Below, piece by piece: positions 8,469 through 15,948 of a DNA stretch of 64,000 nt. Source of the stretch: Thermohalobaculum sp951813525. Lineage in GTDB: Bacteria > Pseudomonadota > Alphaproteobacteria > Rhodobacterales > Rhodobacteraceae. The notes beneath the pieces are model-generated. The model searched no databases and was not told the origin of the DNA. It saw only the letters and a list, made by a program, of their open reading frames with translations. The stretch is taken from assembly GCA_951813525.2 (NCBI GenBank), contig CATOTJ020000003.1, positions 1,314,030 to 1,378,029 of the forward strand, written 5' to 3'. Numbering within the stretch: the stretch's first letter is position 1; each line of letters starts with the position of its first letter. The position numbers and the translations under genes are program-made.

Positions 8469-9599
8469 ATGGGCTGGATGATCCGAAATGGCGATGTGCT
8501 GGGGCAGGGCGCGCAGGATCTGGCGCTGTCGGGCCAGGCCATTGCCGACGCGCCGCCCGCTGATGCCCGTGTCTTCGACGCGACGGGCCTGATCGTTGCG
8601 CCAGGCCTATGCGATGTGCATGGCGATGCGTTCGAGCGGAACCTGTCCCCGCGCCCGGGCGTGACATTTTCCCCCGAAGTCGCACTGATCGAAACCGACA
8701 GGCAACTGATCGCCAACGGGATTACGTCGGCGTGGCTGGCACTGACAATCAGTTGGGAACCGGGGCTGCGCGGCTTGGACACGGCCCATCAGATCCTGAG
8801 CGCGCTGGAAAAGCTGCGCCCGGTCCTCGGTTGCGATATTCGGGTGCAGTTGCGTTGGGAGGTGTTTGCCTTCGATGCCGCCGATCAGATCGCCGAGTGG
8901 ATGACCATGTCGCCGCGGCCTGTTCTTGCCTTCAACGATCACCTGACGGGAATGGTCGCGGGTGGGCGAGAGGTCAAGAAGTTGGACCAGTACGCCGCCC
9001 GCGCCGGGGTCACATCGCAAGAGTACCGGGACCTGATCTATTCCTTGGCCAAACGGTCGGGCGAGGTGCCGGGCCTGGTTGCCGGGCTGACCCAGGCCGC
9101 CGCCGCCGCAGGCGTCGTCTGTTTTGCCCACGACGAAAAGAACGCCGGCGTCCGGCGCGAAAATCGTGAGATCGGAATCACCGTGTCGGAATTCCCGCTG
9201 AGCGCCGACGCAGCGCACGAGGCGGTGGCCGCGGGCGAGCCGACCATCTTGGGCGCCCCCAATGTCTTGCGCGGCGGCAGCCATATCGGCGCGCTGGATG
9301 CCGCGCCCGCAATCGCGGATGGGCTGTGTTCAGTGCTGGCATCGGACTACTACTATCCGTCGCAATTGCAGGCGGCGGCGCGGCTGGAAGCAGACGGGGT
9401 CGTCTCGCTGGCCGAAGCGTGGCCGCTGATTTCGGCCAATGCTGCCCAGGCCTGCGGTCTGGATGACCGCGGGCGGCTGGAAGCCGGGCAGCGCGGCGAT
9501 ATCATCGCGCTGGTCCGCCACGGCAACGCGCTTTCAGTCGAAGCAGTATTCTGCGCCGGTCAACCGGTCATGATCCGGGATGCCGCGCGGCTGAACTAG
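8469..9599 (+). CDS. phnM: Alpha-D-ribose 1-methylphosphonate 5-triphosphate diphosphatase
   Basis: 376 residues. The ATG is preceded by GAGGAGA at a good distance. This is the amidohydrolase fold typical of PhnM: DVHGDAFER (metal ligands His51 and Asp53), PRPGVTF, AFNDHL, FAHDEK, and LASDYYYPS with the late metal Asp. PhnM hydrolyses the triphosphate intermediate of the C-P lyase pathway. No other phn gene is in the window, so this copy is detached from the operon it normally serves. Its stop codon TAG lies inside the terminal repeat of the palindromic element that follows. Confidence 0.88.
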   Translation: MGWMIRNGDVLGQGAQDLALSGQAIADAPPADARVFDATGLIVAPGLCDVHGDAFERNLSPRPGVTFSPEVALIETDRQLIANGITSAWLALTISWEPGLRGLDTAHQILSALEKLRPVLGCDIRVQLRWEVFAFDAADQIAEWMTMSPRPVLAFNDHLTGMVAGGREVKKLDQYAARAGVTSQEYRDLIYSLAKRSGEVPGLVAGLTQAAAAAGVVCFAHDEKNAGVRRENREIGITVSEFPLSADAAHEAVAAGEPTILGAPNVLRGGSHIGALDAAPAIADGLCSVLASDYYYPSQLQAAARLEADGVVSLAEAWPLISANAAQACGLDDRGRLEAGQRGDIIALVRHGNALSVEAVFCAGQPVMIRDAARLN

Positions 9600-9702
9600 A
9601 GCACTTTCCAGCCTGACTGCATCAGTCAGGCGTCGCGAAAGTGTGACCAATCAATGACTTAGAGCGCTCGGTCTGATTCAATCAGATCGAAAAGTGCTCT
9701 AG
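9596..9702. repeat. Palindromic intergenic element, copy 1
   Basis: 107 bp bounded by perfect 12-bp inverted ends, CTAGAGCACTTT and AAAGTGCTCTAG. Inside are two smaller palindromes: CCTGACT-GCATC-AGTCAGG (9612-9630) and TCTGATTCAATCAGA (9672-9686). The left end supplies the TAG stop of phnM. Transcribed, it would fold into a long cruciform-like structure and could act as a bidirectional terminator between convergent phnM and the DUF1989 gene. Its first 35 bases match the start of a second copy at 27806 with four differences. Confidence 0.75.
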
Positions 9703-9717
9703 GCCGCCTCGTTCGCT

Positions 9718-10314
9718 CTATGCCAGCACCTCGAAATGCGCTTCGACGGTTTTGCCCGCATTGATCGGAAGAATATCCTGCGGGCATGCTGACATGGCGC
9801 AGATACAATCCATTTCGGCGCGGAAGATCACATAATCGCCGGGCGCCGACGCCGGTTTTGCCCAACCCAGCGCACCGTCCTGACGGATCGGGATATTCAT
9901 CCACAGGTTAAACGGCGACGGGGTTTCGTGCTGCGGGCGGCCCACTTCCATCATCGCAGCGTGCAGGTTGTCGGTGCAGTTGTCGTGGTACTCGGTACAG
10001 CCCAGCAGGCCATACCGTTCATTATCGCAGGCAGCCATCAGCATATCGTGCACGCCGGGCGAGGTGTCTTCGACAAAGTGCAGGATCGGCCGGCGCTTGT
10101 TGGTGTAAAGGTCCTGCCCCGCCTTCGGAAAGCAATGTTCCAGCGTCGGGCGGGTGTGTTCGTTCGAAAGATATTCGGCGACGTTGGGGTCGCAGAACGC
10201 CCAGAAATCGACGACCTGATGACCGTGCGTGTTTATGACCTTCAGCATTTGTCCGGCCTTTACCCGGACCCCGCGGCCGCTGCGTGCGGGGATTGTTTCA
10301 ATGGTCATGTCCAT
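9718..10314 (-). CDS. DUF1989 / urea carboxylase-associated family protein
   Basis: 198 residues with the DUF1989 pattern: ETIPARSG at the N-terminus, INTHGHQVVDFWAF, SPGVHDMLMAACD, GCTEYHDNCTDNL, and SPFNLWMNIPI followed by CDCICAMSACPQD-like Cys residues. In some bacteria two such proteins sit beside urea carboxylase and help break down guanidine or urea compounds; no such enzyme is in this window. The biochemical role here is not known. It is likely a single-gene unit reading away from the serine hydrolase. Confidence 0.85.
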   Translation of the reverse strand: MDMTIETIPARSGRGVRVKAGQMLKVINTHGHQVVDFWAFCDPNVAEYLSNEHTRPTLEHCFPKAGQDLYTNKRRPILHFVEDTSPGVHDMLMAACDNERYGLLGCTEYHDNCTDNLHAAMMEVGRPQHETPSPFNLWMNIPIRQDGALGWAKPASAPGDYVIFRAEMDCICAMSACPQDILPINAGKTVEAHFEVLA

Positions 10315-10358
10315 CTCCGTTATTTCGGCTGGCAGTCTTTTTGGCCGTGCCTGCCCAC

Positions 10359-11453
10359 CTATTTCAATGCCGCGACCAGGGCCTTGGCAAATCCGTCAAA
10401 CATCGGCTTATCGATCCAACGCACAACGACCACAAGGTCAAGGCCGGGATCGACCCAAATCACATTGCTGCCGACGCCGATGGCAAAGAAGCTGGTGTTC
10501 GGCGCCGACGGGTATTGCGCCCGGTTGCCATTCAGCCACCACATCAGTCCGTAGGACGGGTTCAGCGGACACGGGGTCGCGCATGCGCGGACCCAGTCGG
10601 CGGGCAGCAGCTCTTGCTCGCCCCATCGTCCGATCCGCGCCATCAGCAATCCGATACGGGCATGGTCCATGGTCGAGATCATCATCCCGCCGCCCCAATG
10701 CGCCCCGCCGGAGACCGACTGCATCCGGTCGCCATTCAGATCGACCCAGGAATTGTCGTATCCATGCCATTCCCAGGTATCGCTGGCCCCGATCGGGCGC
10801 ATGATCCGCGATCGCAGAACATCCGGCAGGGGGCGGCGCAGGACTTGCATCAGCGCATAGGACAGGACATTGACCCTGACATCGTTATATTCCCAAAAGG
10901 TCCCCGGCTCTTGCAGATCACGATGGGTTCCTTTCAACGACGGCGCCCCGGGCAACGTCGCCAACGAGCGGTTCCGGTCGATCCGGTCGGCCTTGCCCCA
11001 AAGCTCGCCCTGCCATTCCGAAGTGTTGGTGAGCAGCTGGCGCCAGGTGATTTTGCTGTTGTGCGGTGGTTCGAACAGATCGGGCAACTGATCGCCAGGC
11101 CGGTCGTCGATGTCGAACAGACGATCGGCGACGGCAATTCCGGCGACCAGCGCAAGATAGCTTTTTGTCACCGAGAATGTCATGTCGGGCGCATCCACCG
11201 GCCCCCACTGCGAAACGATCCGGCCACCGCGGATGATCACGCCCGACGGATCGCCGCGCGGTTTGACCGGGCCGATAATTTCGCCATCGGGCAGCGGCTC
11301 GGAAAAGTGTCCGCCGGACAATGCTTCGGCGATGTCGCGGTTCATGGTTGATTCATGTGCCTGCGCAAATGCCACCGCTTCGGCCAATGCATCGGGGTCG
11401 AACCCGGCCTCGATGGCAGTCGTTCGCTGCCAGGTTACGCCCGGAACCTGCAT
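10359..11453 (-). CDS. Serine hydrolase, class C beta-lactamase fold
   Basis: 364 residues from the Met directly after the upstream stop (TGAGATG); a start 30 bases upstream is also possible. It has the S-x-x-K nucleophile motif FSVTK and the second motif EYNDVRVNVLSYA, with Tyr-Asn-Asp in place of Tyr-x-Asn. A late His/Gly loop (GMMISTMDHARIGLLMARIG, GLMWWLN) completes the fold. There is no signal peptide, so it is probably cytoplasmic and more likely an esterase or peptidase than a beta-lactamase. Translation is probably coupled to the MFS transporter gene upstream, suggesting a transported substrate that this enzyme hydrolyses (inference). Confidence 0.85.
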   Translation of the reverse strand: MQVPGVTWQRTTAIEAGFDPDALAEAVAFAQAHESTMNRDIAEALSGGHFSEPLPDGEIIGPVKPRGDPSGVIIRGGRIVSQWGPVDAPDMTFSVTKSYLALVAGIAVADRLFDIDDRPGDQLPDLFEPPHNSKITWRQLLTNTSEWQGELWGKADRIDRNRSLATLPGAPSLKGTHRDLQEPGTFWEYNDVRVNVLSYALMQVLRRPLPDVLRSRIMRPIGASDTWEWHGYDNSWVDLNGDRMQSVSGGAHWGGGMMISTMDHARIGLLMARIGRWGEQELLPADWVRACATPCPLNPSYGLMWWLNGNRAQYPSAPNTSFFAIGVGSNVIWVDPGLDLVVVVRWIDKPMFDGFAKALVAALK

Positions 11454-11454
11454 C

Positions 11455-12720
11455 TCAGGCCGCAACCGGATCTGGCTTTGCATCCGGTGTCGGCAGGCGC
11501 TGGGGCAGGAAGAAGACGGCGGTCAGAATGACGGCCGCCGACGCCGCAAGGATCAGGAACAGCACATCGAACCCCCAGTTCAGGTGGACATACCCGATCA
11601 GCGGCAAAGTGATGGCCAGCACCGTGAAACTGACCACATAACGCACGCCATAAATCCGCGCCCGGGCCGGGCCAGACGCCATTTTTCCGATCATATAGTC
11701 ATTGATCGGGATTTGCCCGAACGCGCCCAGCATGAAGCCGAGTGCCACGGCCAATGCCAACGCGTCGGTCAGCCCGGGCATCGTCGCGAAAAAGACCACT
11801 TGCAGGATCGCCACGACCATAAACACCCGGCGTGGCCCGACCCGGTCCAGAAAATACCCGACGATAAGCTGTGCCATCGAGGCGACGGCAAAAACGACCA
11901 GCGAGATTGATCCGATGATCGTTGCCAGGTCCGCACCCTCCAACCCCACGGCGCGCAACCAGACAACCGCGTCGGCGGCCAGTCCCTGCAAGCGTTCGTC
12001 CAGCATTTTGGGCAACGCGAAAGTCGTAGATTGGAAGATGATCGAGGAAACAGCCGTGGTCAAAAAGACGATGGCCGAGACCTGGATCAAAGCCCTGCGG
12101 TAGTCGGTCGCCAGAGGTGTCGCATCCGCCTTGGCGGCACGGACGGCCCGGGCGCCAGCTTCCGCCAACACCTCTGCACGCATGACCCAGAAATAAACCA
12201 ACCCAAGCGCGATCGAGATGCCGCCCGGGACCCAAAACGCCCAACGCCAGCCGCCATGGTCGATCATGTACCCGGTAATGAATGCCGCAAAACCAACGCC
12301 CAGATTGCCCCAGACCCCATTCACCGCGATCCGCATCCCGGTGTTTTTCCACTTGGCTGTCACGATCGCCAGCCCGACCGGGTGATAGATCGCAGCGAAG
12401 ATACCCACAGCAAACAGTCCGGCGCCGATCTGCAACGGCGTTTGGGCAAAGCCGGTGACAATCGCCATCAGACCCGACCCGATGAAAAAGACCACCATCA
12501 TCCCGTCGCGGGTCCACATATCGGCCAACCACCCAGCGGGCAGCGAAAACAAACCGAAGGCAAGGAAACACGGCGTCGCATAAGCGATCAGTTCGCCATA
12601 GCTCAGCCCCCATTCGCTGGACAGCACCAAAGCAGCGACCGTCGCGAAAACCAGCATGAACAGATGGTCCAAAAAGTGCCCGATGTTTAGCAGCAGGAAA
12701 TGGGCATGATCGCGTGACAT
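11455..12720 (-). CDS. MFS transporter, 12 membrane segments
   Basis: 421 residues, strongly hydrophobic, with the usual 6+6 arrangement and a cytoplasmic loop near residues 190-210. The motif GWLADMWTRDGMM near residue 63 matches the MFS loop 2-3 signature G-x3-D-x2-G/R-R. MFS proteins move small solutes with or against protons. The substrate is not predictable, but the coupled serine hydrolase downstream hints at an ester, amide or peptide-like compound. The next 236 bp (12721-12956) hold only a short direct repeat and the ribosome site of the dehydrogenase gene. Confidence 0.85.
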   Translation of the reverse strand: MSRDHAHFLLLNIGHFLDHLFMLVFATVAALVLSSEWGLSYGELIAYATPCFLAFGLFSLPAGWLADMWTRDGMMVVFFIGSGLMAIVTGFAQTPLQIGAGLFAVGIFAAIYHPVGLAIVTAKWKNTGMRIAVNGVWGNLGVGFAAFITGYMIDHGGWRWAFWVPGGISIALGLVYFWVMRAEVLAEAGARAVRAAKADATPLATDYRRALIQVSAIVFLTTAVSSIIFQSTTFALPKMLDERLQGLAADAVVWLRAVGLEGADLATIIGSISLVVFAVASMAQLIVGYFLDRVGPRRVFMVVAILQVVFFATMPGLTDALALAVALGFMLGAFGQIPINDYMIGKMASGPARARIYGVRYVVSFTVLAITLPLIGYVHLNWGFDVLFLILAASAAVILTAVFFLPQRLPTPDAKPDPVAA

Positions 12721-12891
12721 GGCGCGGCCTCCTTGCGAGATGGGTACCGCGAAAGATGTCGGTTGACCAGATCGGGAATGGTGGACGGTTGGCTGGCCCG
12801 GCGCTGGCAGCGGTGCCGATCACCCCATACATGCTTTCTGCATGCCGCCGCTTGCGGCGCCACCCGACCTGCACTAGTTTCCGCCTAAATC

Positions 12892-12924
12892 TCCACAGCA
12901 CCAGCAATTTCCACAGCACCAGCA
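12892..12924. repeat. Two 15-bp direct repeats upstream of the aldehyde dehydrogenase
   Basis: TCCACAGCACCAGCA occurs at 12892-12906 and again at 12910-12924, offset by 18 bases. It lies 33-65 bases before the dehydrogenase start. It may be a regulator site or a slippage duplication. Confidence 0.7.
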
Positions 12925-12956
12925 CACGACCATCGTGACAAACGGGAGGACACCCC

Positions 12957-14393
12957 ATGGGGTATGAAAAGCTCGAACTTCTGATCGACGGACAATTCCG
13001 CGCCGGCGCAGCCGGCGATGTCGAAGCCGTTATCAACCCCGCCACAGAAGACACGCTGGCCGAGGTGCCGCATGCAACGGCTTCGGATCTGGACGAGGCC
13101 CTGAGCGCGGCGGAGAAAGGGTTCGAAACCTGGCGCAGAACCCCCGCGCTGGACCGCCAGAAGATCATCAACAAAGCCTGCGATATCCTGGAAGCTGATA
13201 TCGACAATCTGGCCCGCAACCTGACCATGGAAATGGGCAAGCCGGTTCTTGAATCCAAGATCGAACTGCAGGTCGGCATCGATATTCTGCGCTGGTATGG
13301 CGAAGAAGGTAAACGCGCCTATGGGCGGATCGTGCCTGCGCGCGCGCCGGGCATGCGCCAGATGGTGACCAAAGAACCGCTTGGGGTTGCCACTGCGTTC
13401 GTTGCCTGGAATTTCCCGTGCGTGAATGTCGTGCGCAAGGTCGGCGGTGCGCTGGGCGCCGGTTGCTCGCTGATCATCAAGCCGTCCGAAGAGACACCTT
13501 CGACGGCTGTATCGATCGCCCGGGCGTTCCAGCAGGCTGGCCTGCCTGAAGGGGTGTTGAACGTGGTCTTTGGCGTTCCGGACACCGTCTCGCGCCATCT
13601 GCTCAGCGCGCCGGTTGTGAAAAAGCTGTCGTTCACCGGCTCGGTGCCGGTCGGTAAGCACCTGCAAAAACTGGCTGCCGACAACATGATCCGCTGCACT
13701 ATGGAACTGGGCGGGCACAGTCCGGTCATCGTTTTTGACGACGCAGATGTCGATGCCGCGATCAACGTGATCGGGAACAACAAGTTCCGCAATGCCGGTC
13801 AGGTCTGTATTTCTCCGACACGCTTTTATGTGCAGGAGAACGTCTACTCGAAATTCGTCGAAGGCTTTGCCGAGGTTGCCAACAATCTCAAGATCGGTAA
13901 CGGCCTGGATGAGGGTGTGCAGATGGGCCCCTTGGTCGCTGACCGCCGCATTCCAATCATGGAAGGCTGGGTCAGCGATGCGAAGGACCATGGCGCAACC
14001 ATCAAGGCAGGTGGCGAGCGTCTGGGCAATAAGGGTTACTTCTGGAAGCCGACGGTCATGTCGGATGTGCCGGAAGATGCCCGTATCATGAACGAAGAGC
14101 CCTTCGGTCCGGTCGCCCCGGTAACACCGTTCAAGACCATGGACGACGTGATCGAACGCGCCAACAAGCTGGAATTCGGTCTGGCGTCCTATGTTTTCAC
14201 GACTGATGGAAAGAAGGCGATGCAGATGTCCGAACAGATCAATGCCGGTCTGGTCGGGGTCAATCACCCGGGCGTCTCGACCCCGGAAACGCCGTTTGGC
14301 GGTGTCAATGAATCCGGTTACGGCGCCGAAGGCGGCATCGAAGGACTGGAATGCTTCTTGCGCACCAAGTTCGTCACTGAAACCGGCGTGTGA
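12957..14393 (+). CDS. NAD(P)-dependent succinate-semialdehyde dehydrogenase family protein
   Basis: 478 residues, standard for the ALDH superfamily, with GGAGGA before the ATG. The catalytic set is complete: Asn152 (FVAWNFP), Lys175 (IIKPSEETP), the FTGSVPVGK Rossmann loop (226-234), Glu250 (MELGGHSP) and Cys284 (NAGQVCISPTRF). The closest types by motif are GabD-like enzymes that oxidise succinate semialdehyde to succinate. A dehydrogenase for another aldehyde, such as a transaminase product, cannot be excluded. It is followed by a strong stem-loop. Confidence 0.88.
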   Translation: MGYEKLELLIDGQFRAGAAGDVEAVINPATEDTLAEVPHATASDLDEALSAAEKGFETWRRTPALDRQKIINKACDILEADIDNLARNLTMEMGKPVLESKIELQVGIDILRWYGEEGKRAYGRIVPARAPGMRQMVTKEPLGVATAFVAWNFPCVNVVRKVGGALGAGCSLIIKPSEETPSTAVSIARAFQQAGLPEGVLNVVFGVPDTVSRHLLSAPVVKKLSFTGSVPVGKHLQKLAADNMIRCTMELGGHSPVIVFDDADVDAAINVIGNNKFRNAGQVCISPTRFYVQENVYSKFVEGFAEVANNLKIGNGLDEGVQMGPLVADRRIPIMEGWVSDAKDHGATIKAGGERLGNKGYFWKPTVMSDVPEDARIMNEEPFGPVAPVTPFKTMDDVIERANKLEFGLASYVFTTDGKKAMQMSEQINAGLVGVNHPGVSTPETPFGGVNESGYGAEGGIEGLECFLRTKFVTETGV

Positions 14394-14400
14394 TCACCAG

Positions 14401-14419
14401 GGTGGGCCGCTGGCCCACC
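14401..14419 (+). terminator. Stem-loop after the aldehyde dehydrogenase gene
   Basis: GGTGGGCC and GGCCCACC form a perfect 8-bp stem with a 3-base loop, 8 bases after the stop codon. There is no long T run after it, so it may stabilise the RNA end or terminate weakly. Confidence 0.6.
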
Positions 14420-14522
14420 CGTTCCGATTTCGAATTCCAATCAAATTGCCGGGACGCCGGATATGGCCGCACCCGACGTAATGCTATATAACCCCGGTTC
14501 AGGGACGGGTCTGGAGGTGGCT

Positions 14523-15131
14523 TTGCGCAAGTTAGTAATTGGATTGGCCGTTGCCGGCGCCTTGTCGGTATCGGCATTTGCGCAGGATAATCGCTTTGGC
14601 GGTTTCAAGCATGACCGCACCGCCCCGATCGATGTTACCGCGGACGCCGTCGAAGTCAGACAGGCCGAGGAACGGGCAATTTTGACCGGCAATGTCGTTG
14701 CCGGACAAGGGACGCTGCGCCTGACGGCATCGAAAGTCACCGTCGACTTCGATCAGGAAAAACAGTCCAATGACGAGACCGGGGCAATCACGCGCCTCGA
14801 AGCCGTGGGCGATGTGTTCCTGTCTAACGGTGCAGAGACGGCACAGAGTGGTTGGGCCGAATACAACCTCGAGACCGGCATCGTTAAAATGCGCAACAAT
14901 GTGATTTTGACGCAGGGTGACAATGCTTCCAAAGGCGAAGCGTTGACCATCGATCTGAACTCTGGCGTCGCCCGGTTGGAGGGAGGTCCCAAAGGCCGTG
15001 TTAGCATGACATTCCGGGCGTCGAATGCGGGCGGCTCCTCGTCCCCGGCGGTTTGCAATGAAGAGCAGCGCCGCGCCGCCGAGGCGTTGGGCATTCTTTG
15101 TATTCCAATTCCCAAGGACGCCAGCAATTAG
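14523..15131 (+). CDS. lptA: LPS transport periplasmic protein LptA
   Basis: 202 residues from a TTG start. It is chosen because GGAGG lies five bases upstream (14513-14517) and the protein then opens with a clean signal peptide, LRKLVIGLAVAGALSVSAFA-QD. The OstA/LptA beta-jellyroll repeats follow (VTADAVEVRQAEERAILTGNV, LRLTASKVTVDF). LptA bridges the periplasm and carries LPS from the inner to the outer membrane complex. The C-terminal tail with two Cys residues (SPAVCNEEQRRAAEALGILC) lies beyond the usual fold. An upstream ATG at 14463 in frame would spoil the signal peptide. Confidence 0.9.
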   Translation: MRKLVIGLAVAGALSVSAFAQDNRFGGFKHDRTAPIDVTADAVEVRQAEERAILTGNVVAGQGTLRLTASKVTVDFDQEKQSNDETGAITRLEAVGDVFLSNGAETAQSGWAEYNLETGIVKMRNNVILTQGDNASKGEALTIDLNSGVARLEGGPKGRVSMTFRASNAGGSSSPAVCNEEQRRAAEALGILCIPIPKDASN

Positions 15132-15900
15132 TACCGCTTCCGGACATGCGGCCGCGCCCTTCGTCGCCGTAGACGGCGCCGGGGGTTTGACGGTCACAGG
15201 TCTTGGCAAATCCTATCGCCGCCGTCCGGTCGTGCGCGATGTCTCGATGACGCTCAATCGCGGAGAGGTCGTCGGCCTGCTCGGCCCGAATGGTGCGGGC
15301 AAGACAACGTGCTTTTACATGGTCATTGGCTTGATCCCGTCGGATGCGGGAACAATCCTGGTCGACGGCCTGGATGTCAGCGCATTGCCGATGTATCGCC
15401 GTGCGCGCATGGGGCTTGGCTATCTGCCGCAGGAGGCCTCGATCTTTCGCGGTCTGACGGTCGAGGACAACATCCGCGCTGTCTTGGAACTGGTCGAACC
15501 CGACCGGTTGGAACGTGCCCACCGTCTGGATGCCTTGCTGGGCGAGTTTTCGATCACGCACTTGCGCCGAACGCCCGCCTCGGCCCTGTCTGGTGGCGAG
15601 CGCCGCCGAGTCGAAATCGCCCGCTGCCTTGCCTCGGATCCGTCCTACGTTTTGCTGGATGAGCCTTTTGCAGGTGTCGATCCCATTGCGGTAGGCGAGA
15701 TTCGCGATTTGGTTGGCCATTTGAAAGATCGCGGCATCGGCGTTCTGATAACAGACCATAATGTGCGGGAAACATTGGAAATCATTGACCGGGCATACAT
15801 CTTGCATGATGGTTGTGTGCTGATGGATGGCACCCCTGGCGAAGTGGTCGAGGATGCCAATGTACGCCGGGTGTATCTGGGCGAGGGGTTTCGAATTTAG
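15058..15900 (+). CDS. lptB: LPS export ABC transporter ATPase LptB (start uncertain)
   Basis: An ABC ATPase powering LPS extraction by LptFG. Walker A is GPNGAGKTT, the signature LSGGERRR, Walker B VLLDEPFAGVD and the H-loop ITDHN, all in place. GYLPQEASIFRGLTVEDNI is typical of LptB. The start is a problem. The first ATG in frame (15058) lies 74 bp inside lptA and gives a poor N-terminal tail. Conservation should begin near LTVTGLGKSY at 15187. An ATT at 15127, eight bases after AAGGAC and overlapping the lptA stop, is an unusual alternative. The end is certain. Confidence 0.88.
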   Translation: MKSSAAPPRRWAFFVFQFPRTPAISTASGHAAAPFVAVDGAGGLTVTGLGKSYRRRPVVRDVSMTLNRGEVVGLLGPNGAGKTTCFYMVIGLIPSDAGTILVDGLDVSALPMYRRARMGLGYLPQEASIFRGLTVEDNIRAVLELVEPDRLERAHRLDALLGEFSITHLRRTPASALSGGERRRVEIARCLASDPSYVLLDEPFAGVDPIAVGEIRDLVGHLKDRGIGVLITDHNVRETLEIIDRAYILHDGCVLMDGTPGEVVEDANVRRVYLGEGFRI

Positions 15901-15948
15901 TAACTCATCGCGCCCAAGCTGTCCCGGGGCGAGTAGAACGGGGTAGCA

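Noticed and set aside
10359..11453. Antibiotic-resistance beta-lactamase
   Set aside because: No signal peptide and an altered second motif (Tyr-Asn-Asp); such cytoplasmic hydrolases are usually esterases or peptidases.
11699..13279. 526-codon open frame on - strand
   Set aside because: Runs out of frame through the MFS gene and antisense to the dehydrogenase start; composition is not protein-like.
12885..14267. 460-codon frame antisense to the dehydrogenase
   Set aside because: Shadow of a complete ALDH gene with all catalytic residues.
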